NCBI RefSeq assembly: GCF_017743995.1
Contig: NZ_JAGHRB010000026.1
Coordinates: forward strand, 1 to 34,799
Direction of reading: 5' to 3'
DNA from: Ruegeria sp. R13_0
GTDB lineage: Bacteria; Pseudomonadota; Alphaproteobacteria; Rhodobacterales; Rhodobacteraceae
Length of the DNA: 34,799 nt
Part shown: positions 16,138-23,816 of the stretch, in pieces
Layout: every line of letters begins with the position of its first letter
Position numbering within the stretch: position 1 is the first letter of the stretch
Made by a program: the position numbers and the translations under genes
The notes under the pieces: model-generated
The model's input: the letters and a program-made list of their open reading frames with translations, nothing else
Databases searched by the model: none
What the model was told of the DNA's origin: nothing

Positions 16138-16892
16138 TTGGCGGTGAACCCTCCATCCAGCATCAGGATTTGGCCGGTCACGTAGCGAGAGGCTTCTGAA
16201 CACAGAAAGAGCAGAGGCCCATCGAGATCTCCGAGCGCCCCGTTGCGGCCAATGCAAGTTTGGGCTGCGTTACGTTCGGCCCGTTCGGGATCCGCAAAGA
16301 CCGCCGCAGTCAGTTCGGTCTCAAAAAAGCCCGGACCAATTGCATTCGCATTGATCCCCGCAGACGACCACGCTTCGGCCATGGCGCGGGTCATTTGGGC
16401 CACGCCGCCCTTTGACGCCCCATAGGGCAGCCCGTTTGGAAAAGCCCGAAAGGATTGCAGCGACGCAAAATTGAGGATCCGTCCCCAGCCTTTTGCCTTC
16501 ATGGCCGGGACGAAAGCCTGGCTCAGGAAGAACGGGGCAGACAAGTTGACCGCGAGAGTCGCGTTCCAAATGTCTGGTGACAGGTCCTCGGCTGGCAGTC
16601 TGGGGTTGAGGCCCGCAGCATGAACAAGAATATCCGGCGCGCCGAACGGAGCAGCTATTTCGCGCACCAGCTCCGGTTGGTTTTCAAGATCGGCCACATC
16701 GCCAGCGACGACGGCAACGTTTCCGCCCATCTCATCGGCCCAGCTTGCCAAGGCGTCGGCGCGGCGGGCAACGCCTACCACCTGTGCACCGGACTTTGCC
16801 AAGATCGTTGCCGCTTGTTGTCCGAGGCCAGAACTGGCCCCGGTCACAACGGCCACGCGGCCGTCAACGCTGAATAATCGTGAGGAAGACAA
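16134..16892 (-). CDS. hpsO: Short-chain dehydrogenase, DHPS 2-dehydrogenase (HpsO-like), TTG start
   Basis: A 252-residue SDR: VTGASSGLGQQAA coenzyme motif near residue 17, HAAGLNPRL, catalytic Ser region NFASLQSFR, YGASKGGVAQM, and the C-terminal LMLDGGFTAK. In DHPS degraders HpsO interconverts C2-oxidised and reduced DHPS with the opposite stereopreference to HpsP. No ATG is available near the start. A TTG at 16892, five bases after the hpsN stop and with AAGG upstream, gives the normal length, so a TTG start with coupling to hpsN is likely. Confidence 0.82.
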   Translation of the reverse strand: MSSSRLFSVDGRVAVVTGASSGLGQQAATILAKSGAQVVGVARRADALASWADEMGGNVAVVAGDVADLENQPELVREIAAPFGAPDILVHAAGLNPRLPAEDLSPDIWNATLAVNLSAPFFLSQAFVPAMKAKGWGRILNFASLQSFRAFPNGLPYGASKGGVAQMTRAMAEAWSSAGINANAIGPGFFETELTAAVFADPERAERNAAQTCIGRNGALGDLDGPLLFLCSEASRYVTGQILMLDGGFTAK

Positions 16893-16897
16893 GTGTT

Positions 16898-18205
16898 CTA
16901 GCCTTGCGCCGTCAGGTTGAATTCTTCGTCCGGGAAGTATTTTTTCAGGCGGATGTCAGCCGTGCGCGCGTGGCCTTCCATGCCTTCGAGACGTGCAATC
17001 CGTGCGGTCGCTTCTGCAACAGGCTTGGCACCTTCGCGGGTCGCGCGCTGCCAGGTCACGATTTTCATGTATTTGTGCACACTCAGGCCACCTGTGTAGC
17101 TGGCCGCCCCAGAGGTCGGCAGGACGTGGTTCGTGCCTGCCGCCTTGTCGCCAAAGGCCACGGTGGTTTCTTCGCCCAAAAACAGCGAGCCATAGCAGCT
17201 AAGGCGATCCAGCCACCACTCCAGGTCCTCCGCCTGAACCGTCAGGTGTTCAGGGGCATAGGCGTCAGACGTTGCGGCCATTTCCTCTCGATCCGTGCAA
17301 AGGATGACCTCCGCATAGTCGCGCCAGGCGGCGGTGGCATTGTCGCGGTTCACTTCTGGCAGATCGGCAATCAGCTCTGGCACCAGCCGCATGACCTCTT
17401 CCGCCAGGACGCGGTCATCGGTGACCAACCAGACCGGCGAGTTATATCCATGCTCGGCTTGCCCTACGAGATCGGCCGCAACCACCATCGGGTCAGCTGT
17501 TTTGTCGGCCAGGATCAGGCTGTCGGTCGGGCCTGCGATCATGTCGATACCGACACGGCCAAACAGCATCCGCTTCGCCTCAGCCACGAACTGGTTTCCC
17601 GGACCCACGAGAATATTAGCCTTGGGCAAACCAAACAGACCAAAGGTCATCGCGGCAACGCCCTGCACACCGCCCATGGCCAGGATTTTATCTGCACCAC
17701 AGATATGCGCCGCATAGATGATGGCTGGCGCGATACCCACATCAGGACGCGGTGGAGAACATGCGACGATGTGCTTACAACCGGCAACTTTCGCCGTTGT
17801 AACGGTCATGATCGCGCTCGCAATATGGCTATACCGCCCGCCGGGCACATAGCAGCCTGCAGCATCCACCGGGATCGCCTTCTGACCGGCGATAAAGCCA
17901 GGCACGACCTCGGTCTCGAAATCCTTGACCGTACCCAGCTGCGCTTCGGCGAACTTCTTGACGTTGGCGTGGCTGAACTGGATGTCCTGCTTCAGCTTTT
18001 CGGGCACGAGGGCCGACGCAGCCTCAATGGCCTCAGGTGACAACAGGATTTCGCCATCGTAATTGTCAAACTTCCGGGCGTAGGCCATGGCTGCCTCATC
18101 CCCGCCGGCTTCGATTTCATCAAGAATGTCGCGGACGATTTTCTTGGTTTCCGAAGCATCGCTTTTCGAGGTCAGCGTCGCTTTTTTGAGATATTCTCTC
18201 GGCAT
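16898..18205 (-). CDS. hpsN: Sulfopropanediol 3-dehydrogenase (histidinol dehydrogenase family)
   Basis: Oxidises (R)-2,3-dihydroxypropane-1-sulfonate at C3 in two NAD-dependent steps to (R)-3-sulfolactate, the substrate of SuyAB. The 435-residue protein has the histidinol dehydrogenase fold: GRYSHIASAIMTVTTAKVAG, GVQGVAAMTFG, GPGNQFVAEAKR, GPTDSLILAD, QAEHGYNSPVWL, zinc-site PEHLTVQAED and LPTSGAASYTGGLSVHKYMK. It lies in no histidine operon but between a TRAP transporter and hpsO/hpsP/suyAB, the diagnostic context for HpsN. Confidence 0.94.
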   Translation of the reverse strand: MPREYLKKATLTSKSDASETKKIVRDILDEIEAGGDEAAMAYARKFDNYDGEILLSPEAIEAASALVPEKLKQDIQFSHANVKKFAEAQLGTVKDFETEVVPGFIAGQKAIPVDAAGCYVPGGRYSHIASAIMTVTTAKVAGCKHIVACSPPRPDVGIAPAIIYAAHICGADKILAMGGVQGVAAMTFGLFGLPKANILVGPGNQFVAEAKRMLFGRVGIDMIAGPTDSLILADKTADPMVVAADLVGQAEHGYNSPVWLVTDDRVLAEEVMRLVPELIADLPEVNRDNATAAWRDYAEVILCTDREEMAATSDAYAPEHLTVQAEDLEWWLDRLSCYGSLFLGEETTVAFGDKAAGTNHVLPTSGAASYTGGLSVHKYMKIVTWQRATREGAKPVAEATARIARLEGMEGHARTADIRLKKYFPDEEFNLTAQG

Positions 18206-18215
18206 TGATTGCTTC

Positions 18216-19544
18216 CTATTTGTAAATATCTGGCAGAAGAACGGTCGAGATCGTCGGCACGTAAGCGATGAACAGGGTGACGATCAGCATGAACAGGACG
18301 AACGGAATGGCGCGATAGGCGATCTTCAGGATCGACTCGCCCGTTATTCCTGCGACCACGAAAAGGTTCAGCCCCAAGGGCGGCGTGATAAAGCCAACGC
18401 CCAAAGCGGTGATCATCATGATGCAGAACTGGATCTCGTTCATGCCGATGTCATCCGCCAGCGGCTTCAGGATCGGCGCGAGGATCACGATGTTCGGCGT
18501 GGTCTCCATCACGCAGCCCGCCGCGATCAGAATGCCGACCATCATCAAGATGAGGACGAGCGGTTCGTCACTGACCGAGGTGGCGGCTGCCACAAAGCCT
18601 TGCGGGACACCAATGATGGCCAGTGCTTCGGCCAAAGGGGCCGAAAAGGCGATGATCGGCAGAATGACCCCGTTCACCTTGGCTGAACTGACCAGCATCG
18701 CTGGAAAATCGCTCAGGCTCAGAGTGCGCAGGATGAACCCCATGACGATCGTTACTACCACGGCAGTCGCACCTGCTTCGGTCGGCGTCAGTCGACCTGA
18801 AAAGATGCCGTAGAAGATGATGCCGGGCACCAGAAAGGCATACCAACCGGACTTCAGGGCTTTGCCTAGCCGCGAGAAGTACTCGCCCATACTGATGTTG
18901 CCACCACCTTCCCAGCCCTTGAGGCGGTTCATGATGATGTTGGTGGCAAGAATGGACAGAAGGATCGCAATGCCGGGGATCAGAGCGGCCAGAAACAGTG
19001 TCGAGGCAGAAATCCCCAAAACAAGGCCGATGATGATATAGGCGATCGATGGCGGGATAAGGATACCGGTACAGGCACCCGCAGCAACAAGCGCACAGGC
19101 ATATGGCCGGGGGTAGCCGGATTCGACCAGTCGGTCGATCGTCATACGGCCAACGGCTGCGGCCCCTGCGGCGTCCGAGCCCGAAATCGCGGCGAACATC
19201 CCGCAGACAAGCACCGTGGCCGACCCAAAGCCGCCCTTGGCGAATTGCGTTAGAGCCTCGGCCACATCAAGGAATTTTCGACTGAGCCCGGTTCTGACGA
19301 GGACGTCGCCCGTTAAGATGAACAGCGGTACAGCCGTCAGCGCGAAAAAGTCGATGCCAGAGAACAGCTTTTCCCCGACGAGGCTCAAAGGCAGAGCCCC
19401 TGACCAGACAAGCATCAGGATCGCGGCGGAACCGATGGCGGCCCAGACGGGAACGGCAAGCGCGACAAGGACGACGAACAGGATGACTGGGCCATAAAAA
19501 TCCCAGCCGAGGATAACGGATTGATCGAGTTGGTTCCAAAGCAT
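18216..19544 (-). CDS. hpsM: TRAP transporter, large permease (DctM-like), DHPS uptake
   Basis: The 442-residue channel protein of a tripartite ATP-independent transporter, driven by the sodium or proton gradient. It is hydrophobic through most of its length, with family segments GIDFFALTAVPLFILTGDVLVRTGLSRK, AAISGSDAAGAAAVGRMTIDRLV, AGACTGILIPPSIAYIIIG, GATAVVVTIVMGF and GFITPPLGLNLFVVAGI. It starts 11 bases after the small permease and ends 10 bases before hpsN. DHPS as ligand is inferred from the operon; the family transports organic acids and sulfonates. Confidence 0.92.
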   Translation of the reverse strand: MLWNQLDQSVILGWDFYGPVILFVVLVALAVPVWAAIGSAAILMLVWSGALPLSLVGEKLFSGIDFFALTAVPLFILTGDVLVRTGLSRKFLDVAEALTQFAKGGFGSATVLVCGMFAAISGSDAAGAAAVGRMTIDRLVESGYPRPYACALVAAGACTGILIPPSIAYIIIGLVLGISASTLFLAALIPGIAILLSILATNIIMNRLKGWEGGGNISMGEYFSRLGKALKSGWYAFLVPGIIFYGIFSGRLTPTEAGATAVVVTIVMGFILRTLSLSDFPAMLVSSAKVNGVILPIIAFSAPLAEALAIIGVPQGFVAAATSVSDEPLVLILMMVGILIAAGCVMETTPNIVILAPILKPLADDIGMNEIQFCIMMITALGVGFITPPLGLNLFVVAGITGESILKIAYRAIPFVLFMLIVTLFIAYVPTISTVLLPDIYK

Positions 19545-19555
19545 GTCCAGCCCCC

Positions 19556-20071
19556 TCAGTCGAACAGTTTGTCACCTTCGTAGACGGGGCGACCCGCACG
19601 AAGGTCCGCGATGTCGCGGAGGATGGATTGGAAGAGGCGCAGCAGAACCAGTGCGAAACCGATTGGAACGGCCATCAGGAACCAGACGCGGCTGATGCGC
19701 AGACCGTCTGTAACAGATCCGAATTTCGCGGAAACGTGGACTGTTTCGTAGGAATAGTAGAGCGCCACGACCGACACGGCGACCATCACAAAATCCCCAA
19801 AGAGATACAGCAGCGCCTTAATCCGCGGGCTGACATAGTGCATGATCACGTCAATGCGGATATGTCCGCGTTCACGAACCGCAGCTGCAGCGCCGATCCA
19901 TGCGAGGTAGATGAACGAGTACCGGACGATTTCCTCGCCCCAGATCGAGGAATAGGACAACAACTCGCGCCGAAGCACTTCGATGAACATCGTCGCCACC
20001 AGCATCGTGTAGAACACGAGCAGCAGCCAGCGCTCGGCATTCCGGTTCAGTTCTTGCAGTATTCGTTGCAT
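19556..20071 (-). CDS. hpsL: TRAP transporter, small permease (DctQ-like), DHPS uptake
   Basis: A 171-residue membrane protein with about four transmembrane helices, the DctQ partner of the large permease. Landmarks are WLLLVFYTMLVATMFIEVLRRELLSYSSIWGEEIVRYSFIYLAWIGAAAAVRERGHI (partly quoted: RELLSYSSIWGEE and RYSFIYLAWIGAA) and a final helix with LMAVPIGFALVLLRLFQSI. GGGAGG precedes the ATG. It is separated from the binding-protein gene by 113 bases that include a stable hairpin. Confidence 0.9.
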   Translation of the reverse strand: MQRILQELNRNAERWLLLVFYTMLVATMFIEVLRRELLSYSSIWGEEIVRYSFIYLAWIGAAAAVRERGHIRIDVIMHYVSPRIKALLYLFGDFVMVAVSVVALYYSYETVHVSAKFGSVTDGLRISRVWFLMAVPIGFALVLLRLFQSILRDIADLRAGRPVYEGDKLFD

Positions 20072-20141
20072 GCAATCCTCCCGTTCACCGGCACCTCAAG
20101 GGCAGCCGGCAGCCGGTTTTCCAAGTTGTCGTCAAATCTGT

Positions 20142-20165
20142 GGGGCGGCAGTTTTGCGCCGCCCC
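20142..20165 (-). promoter_or_regulatory. Intercistronic hairpin between TRAP binding protein and small permease
   Basis: GGGGCGGC (20142-20149) and GCCGCCCC (20158-20165) form a perfect 8-bp stem around an 8-base loop, just downstream of the binding-protein stop codon at 20185. No T-run follows. Placement after the binding protein fits a stabiliser or attenuator that keeps it more abundant than the membrane subunits. Confidence 0.65.
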
Positions 20166-20184
20166 TGAAACGCAACGAGGCGTA

Positions 20185-21330
20185 TCAAGCGTCGTGGACG
20201 TAATAGCGCCCTTTCGTGCCAGCCGCTTCTTCAAGCTTGGCAAAGTTGTCCATGGAACCGGCCAGCTCGACCTTGAATTCGTCCCAATCGGACAGTTGGT
20301 ACCCACCAGCGGCTTGCCATTCTGCCAGCTGATCCTCGCTCAGGCTGTGGAACTCGACACCTGCTTTGCGCAGTTCCGCCATTGCGTAGGTGCGTGCAGA
20401 TGGAACCTTGGCCAGGTTCTGATGCGAGGTCAGCTCGCCCGCGAACTCGATGCCTTCCTGCACATCTGCCGGTAGCGAGTTGAACCATTCCAGGTTCATC
20501 GAGTAAATCTGGCTGTCCGGCACCGCTTGGGTAAAGGTGACATGGCTTAGGATGTCCTTGAAGCCAAACACAAAGAGCGCACCAACCGACGGGTCAAGAG
20601 CATCCGCCACGCCCTGCTTGATCGCCGAAGGCGTTTCGCCCCATGCCACCGGAGTCGGGTTCGCGCCGACCATGCGATAGTATTGCTGCAGCATCTTCGA
20701 GCCGGGCACGCGGAACTTGACCCCAGCCATGTCGCCGGGCGTGATCACGGCGTTTCCGCCCTTGCGCACGGCTACAACACGCGGGTCGATATTGATGTAG
20801 AAAAGCGCTTTGAAACCTGCCGCTTCAATCTTGGGATGTACTTCGGCTTTCCACGCATCCGAGGTCACAAGGTTGGTGAAGCGCTGGTTCGAGCCGCAGA
20901 AATAGGGCATATTGATTAGGTCAGCCGCACTCGCATAGGGCGCGAAGTTCGACAGGGAATGCTGCGCACATTGGATCGTGCCTGCCTGCACTGCCTGCAC
21001 CAACGCGCCACCGGCACCCAGCTGACCGCCCGGTGCCAGCTTGACATAGACCTTGCCGTTGGTGGCGTTCTGGATGTTCTCCTTCAGGTCCAGCTGCATG
21101 ATCGGATAGCTGCGCGATGCACCAAGGACATAGGCTGTCGCAAGGGTCATCGTGAATTCCGCTGTATCCTCGCGCTCACGCTCTTCCTTGGCGGTCTGTG
21201 CCGCGGCCTCGGTGGACCACAACGTCCCCGCAGCCCCTGCAACCAACGCTGCGGTGAAGCTACCGCTTCCTGCCAGCTTCAAGAAGTTCCGGCGTGACGC
21301 CGAAGCCAATTCCTGCTTTTCACGATCCAT
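20185..21330 (-). CDS. hpsK: TRAP transporter, periplasmic substrate-binding protein (DctP family, Tat signal), DHPS uptake
   Basis: A 381-residue DctP-family receptor. The N-terminus carries a twin-arginine signal, SRRNFLKLAGSGSFTAALVA (R13, R14), with likely cleavage after EAAAQ-region Ala 44, so export in the folded state is expected. The mature part has NGKVYVKLAPGGQLGAGGALVQAVQAGTIQ in segments, MAGVKFRVPGSKMLQQYYR with the conserved Arg, and NPTPVAWGETPSAIKQGVADALD. I start at the ATG at 21330, preceded by GGAGG; the frame is open further upstream but there overlaps the small membrane gene. The sulfonate ligand is inferred from the operon. Confidence 0.9.
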   Translation of the reverse strand: MDREKQELASASRRNFLKLAGSGSFTAALVAGAAGTLWSTEAAAQTAKEEREREDTAEFTMTLATAYVLGASRSYPIMQLDLKENIQNATNGKVYVKLAPGGQLGAGGALVQAVQAGTIQCAQHSLSNFAPYASAADLINMPYFCGSNQRFTNLVTSDAWKAEVHPKIEAAGFKALFYINIDPRVVAVRKGGNAVITPGDMAGVKFRVPGSKMLQQYYRMVGANPTPVAWGETPSAIKQGVADALDPSVGALFVFGFKDILSHVTFTQAVPDSQIYSMNLEWFNSLPADVQEGIEFAGELTSHQNLAKVPSARTYAMAELRKAGVEFHSLSEDQLAEWQAAGGYQLSDWDEFKVELAGSMDNFAKLEEAAGTKGRYYVHDA

Positions 21331-21356
21331 GTTTTCCTCCCTATGGGTCATGTCAT

Positions 21357-21539
21357 TTATTGTTTTTTTGATTTTGCAGCCGCCTCTTTCCTTAGCGTGA
21401 CGACAACGAATGCGAGCGATGCCGCGAACAGCAGCACCATCTCGCCGACGTCGCCCAGGAATTGGCCGTAGCCAAATGCGCCCGCGACGACGTTGATCAG
21501 GAACGCCAGAAAAAGCGCAATGGCCGCGAAAATGAACAT
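21357..21539 (-). CDS. Small two-helix membrane protein, first gene of the sulfonate operon
   Basis: A 60-residue protein, MFIFAAIALFLAFLINVV then GAFGYGQFLGDVGEMVLLFAASLAFVVVTLRKEAAAKSKKQ read in two parts: two hydrophobic helices joined by a short polar turn and a basic tail that would face the cytoplasm. The start is the ATG at 21539, with GGGGGGA seven bases upstream; a TTG at 21545 would be too close to that site. It ends 26 bases before hpsK and is transcribed from the operator-covered promoter. I do not recognise a family. An accessory role for the TRAP transporter is a guess from position. Confidence 0.75.
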   Translation of the reverse strand: MFIFAAIALFLAFLINVVAGAFGYGQFLGDVGEMVLLFAASLAFVVVTLRKEAAAKSKKQ

Positions 21540-21570
21540 TGCCAAATCCCCCCTTCTCCGATTCGAGGTT

Positions 21571-21608
21571 ACTGTAAGCGCTTACATTTTGCATTGCAAG
21601 CGCTTACA
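21571..21608 (-). promoter_or_regulatory. Promoter of the sulfonate operon with two LacI-type operators
   Basis: Two 14-bp sites with the LacI/GalR CGxTTxx core are present: TGTAAGCGCTTACA (21573-21586, perfect palindrome) and TGCAAGCGCTTACA (21595-21608, one mismatch). Their centres are 22 bp apart, about two helical turns, so two dimers would bind the same face. On the minus strand TTGCAA (21599-21594) and TACAGT (21576-21571) are 17 bases apart, so the operators sit on the -35 and -10 elements. The LacI-type gene 84 bases away on the other side is the evident ligand-responsive repressor and may regulate itself from the same sites. Confidence 0.88.
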
Positions 21609-21691
21609 CTGTACCTAGAAGGGCACCCTAGTTGACCCGGCATTCCGAAGGGCGCAAATGGAGCGCCAAAACCACGAGTGTATTAAGGTAG

Positions 21692-22738
21692 ATGACGAAG
21701 GCACCTTTTCCAGACGAGCCAAGCCGGACGTCACCGACGCTGGAAGACGTTGCGCAACGTGCAGGCGTTTCAACGGCCACGGTGTCAAGGTGCCTCAACA
21801 ATCCCAAAATGGTGTCCGAAAAGACGCGCGAACGAGTTCTGAGCGCGGTCAAAACACTTGGCTATACACCGAACTTTGGGGCTCAGGCCCTTGCAGCAAA
21901 GCGCACCAGAACCTTTGGCGCAATAATCCCGACGATGGAAAACGCCATATTCGCACGTGGCCTCCAAGCTTTTCAGGAAGAACTTCAGAGGCATGGCATA
22001 ACCCTCCTTGTCGCCAGCTCTTCATATAACCCTGAGCTTGAAGAAGAGCAGATCCGCAGCCTCGTGGCACGCGGTGCGGATGCGCTCTTGCTGATTGGCT
22101 TTGACCGGACCCCACAGGTTTACGAGTTCCTTAAGAAACAACGGATCCCGTGTGTGGTTGCCTGGGTCTATGATTCCAACCAAACGCACCTGTCCATCGG
22201 GTTCGACAACCGAAGCGCCATGCGTGCGCTGACCGAGCAGGTACTCGACCTGGGACATCGCGCCATCGCCTTCGTCACGGCAGAGAGGGACGGCAATGAC
22301 CGGGCTCGGTTGCGCTGTGAGGGCGTGGAACAAGCGATGTTGTCTCGGAACCTTGATGTCGGCAATTTGCACGTCATCGAAACGCCCTATTCGATCGACA
22401 ACGGAGCCCGCGCCCTTGAGGCAGCGATGGAATTGGACCCGAGGCCGACTGCAATCCTATGCGGCAACGATGTTCTTGCCGCCGGTGCTCTCAGGCAGGC
22501 CCGGAAGATGGGCCTTGAAGTGCCTCGGGATGTCTCCATCACCGGTTTTGATGACATTGAAATAGCAGAGATCGTAACACCGACCCTGACAACGGTTCAT
22601 GTTCCCCATCGAAACATGGGTAAAGGGGCCGCGCGTATGCTGGTCGCTTTGCGCAAAGGTGAGGATGCGGGGTCAAGTGTACAGCTTGAAGCCACGACAA
22701 AGATACGCGAGTCACTCGGGCCTGCACCCCAGGCCTAG
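21692..22738 (+). CDS. LacI-family transcriptional regulator of the sulfonate operon
   Basis: A 348-residue LacI/GalR protein. The N-terminal helix-turn-helix with hinge is TLEDVAQRAGVSTATVSRCLN followed by PKMVSEKTRERVLSAVKTLGYTPN (residues about 16-61). The periplasmic-binding-like effector domain has IPTMENAIFARGLQAFQEEL, GADALLLIGFDRT, ILCGNDVLAAGALRQA and SITGFDDIEIAEIVTPTLTTV. It is transcribed divergently from the DHPS operon across two matching operators. The effector is likely DHPS or sulfolactate, by inference. The helix-turn-helix residues fit recognition of TGTAAGCGCTTACA-type sites. Confidence 0.92.
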   Translation: MTKAPFPDEPSRTSPTLEDVAQRAGVSTATVSRCLNNPKMVSEKTRERVLSAVKTLGYTPNFGAQALAAKRTRTFGAIIPTMENAIFARGLQAFQEELQRHGITLLVASSSYNPELEEEQIRSLVARGADALLLIGFDRTPQVYEFLKKQRIPCVVAWVYDSNQTHLSIGFDNRSAMRALTEQVLDLGHRAIAFVTAERDGNDRARLRCEGVEQAMLSRNLDVGNLHVIETPYSIDNGARALEAAMELDPRPTAILCGNDVLAAGALRQARKMGLEVPRDVSITGFDDIEIAEIVTPTLTTVHVPHRNMGKGAARMLVALRKGEDAGSSVQLEATTKIRESLGPAPQA

Positions 22739-22778
22739 GACACATGGCCACTAGTTGACCCGAGCTACCTCTAAAGCA

Positions 22779-22807
22779 TCCGGCCCACCCAGTAAGGGCA
22801 GGCCGGA
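22779..22807. terminator. Hairpin between convergent lacI-type and ABC binding-protein genes
   Basis: TCCGGCC (22779-22785) pairs with GGCCGGA (22801-22807). Read on the minus strand the inner bases extend this to a 12-pair stem with two G-U pairs and a five-base loop. It lies between the stop codons of two convergent genes, the expected place for a shared terminator. The following T-run is poor on both strands, so efficiency may be modest or Rho may assist. Confidence 0.6.
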
Positions 22808-22830
22808 CAGGTTATTGTGAGTGGATGGTC

Positions 22831-23775
22831 TTAGTCGTACAGAACCGCCGAGATTTTTGGGTCGTCGATATTCGAGGCATCATAGTAGTAGAAGCCTGTG
22901 TCGATCAGGGCCGGCACTTCTTTACCGTTCAGGGCCGAAACGGCGGCTTTTACGGTTTCATAGCCGATACCAACCGGGTTCTGCGTGATCGCACCAGCCA
23001 TCAGGCCGCTTTTGATCGCGTCCTTCTGTGCCTTGCCGCTGTCATAGCCGATGATGACCAGACCTTCGGTGCCCAGTTCCTGAACGCCATTCACAACACC
23101 GATGGCTGAGCCTTCGTTGGTGCCGAAGATACCATTCAGATCCGGGTTTGCAGTCAGGATTGCCTTGGTTACCTCGGTCGATTTCAGGTGATCGCCCTGA
23201 CCGTATTGAACCGTGACAACTTCGATGTCCGGGTATTTCTCGGCGATACGGTTTACAAACCCGTCGCGGCGGTCGATCCCCGTGCGACTGGTCTGGTCAT
23301 GCGCTACAACGGCAACTTTACCCTTGCCGCCAATCTTCTCAGCCATCTTATCCGCTGCCAGACCGGCCGCAGCGAGGTTGTCTGTGGTTGCGGTCGAAAG
23401 CGGGATGTCGCTGTCGACGCCACTGTCAAAGGCGATGATTGGAATACCCTTGTCATTGGCCTGTTTCAGCAGCGGGATCGCCGCTTGGCTGTCCAGCGCG
23501 GCAAAGCCGATGGCTTTGGGATTATTGGCCAGGGCTGCTGCCAGCATGTCGATCTGACGGTCCACCATGGTTTCGTTGTCCGGGCCTTCGAAAGTGATGG
23601 TGACATCAAACTCATCCGCTGCCTGCTCGGCCCCGGACTTCACCGCCTGCCAGAACTGGTGCTGGAAGCCTTTGGACACCAGCGGGATATAGATTTCTTC
23701 GGCAGCCGCCATCGAGGCGGGACCTGCCAGGGTGGCCGCACTCAGCGCCCCCAGAATGAAACGACGTGAAAACAT
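22831..23775 (-). CDS. Sugar ABC transporter, periplasmic substrate-binding protein (second importer)
   Basis: A 314-residue ribose-type binding protein. The signal peptide is MFSRRFILGALSAATLAGPASMAAA, with cleavage near residue 25; the Arg pair is followed by a short hydrophobic core. Mature landmarks are YIPLVSKGFQHQFWQAVKSGAEQAADEFDV, GFAALDSQAAIPLL, GIPIIAFDSGVDSD, SRTGIDRRDGFV, GIFGTNEGSAIGVVNG and GYDSGKAQKDAIKSGLMAGAITQNP in segments. GGAGGAG precedes the ATG. It is the last gene of the uxaA-type operon, after ATPase and permease. It resembles pentose/deoxysugar receptors; ligand may be D-arabinose or L-fucose by context. Confidence 0.92.
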   Translation of the reverse strand: MFSRRFILGALSAATLAGPASMAAAEEIYIPLVSKGFQHQFWQAVKSGAEQAADEFDVTITFEGPDNETMVDRQIDMLAAALANNPKAIGFAALDSQAAIPLLKQANDKGIPIIAFDSGVDSDIPLSTATTDNLAAAGLAADKMAEKIGGKGKVAVVAHDQTSRTGIDRRDGFVNRIAEKYPDIEVVTVQYGQGDHLKSTEVTKAILTANPDLNGIFGTNEGSAIGVVNGVQELGTEGLVIIGYDSGKAQKDAIKSGLMAGAITQNPVGIGYETVKAAVSALNGKEVPALIDTGFYYYDASNIDDPKISAVLYD

Positions 23776-23816
23776 GTTTTCTCCTCCACAGTTGGTCGTT
23801 TTCTATTTTGTTATTC

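Noticed and set aside
16880..18040. Long open frame of 386 codons opposite hpsN
   Set aside because: It lies wholly antisense to a strongly conserved enzyme gene, and its Arg/His/Gly-rich translation matches no family I know.
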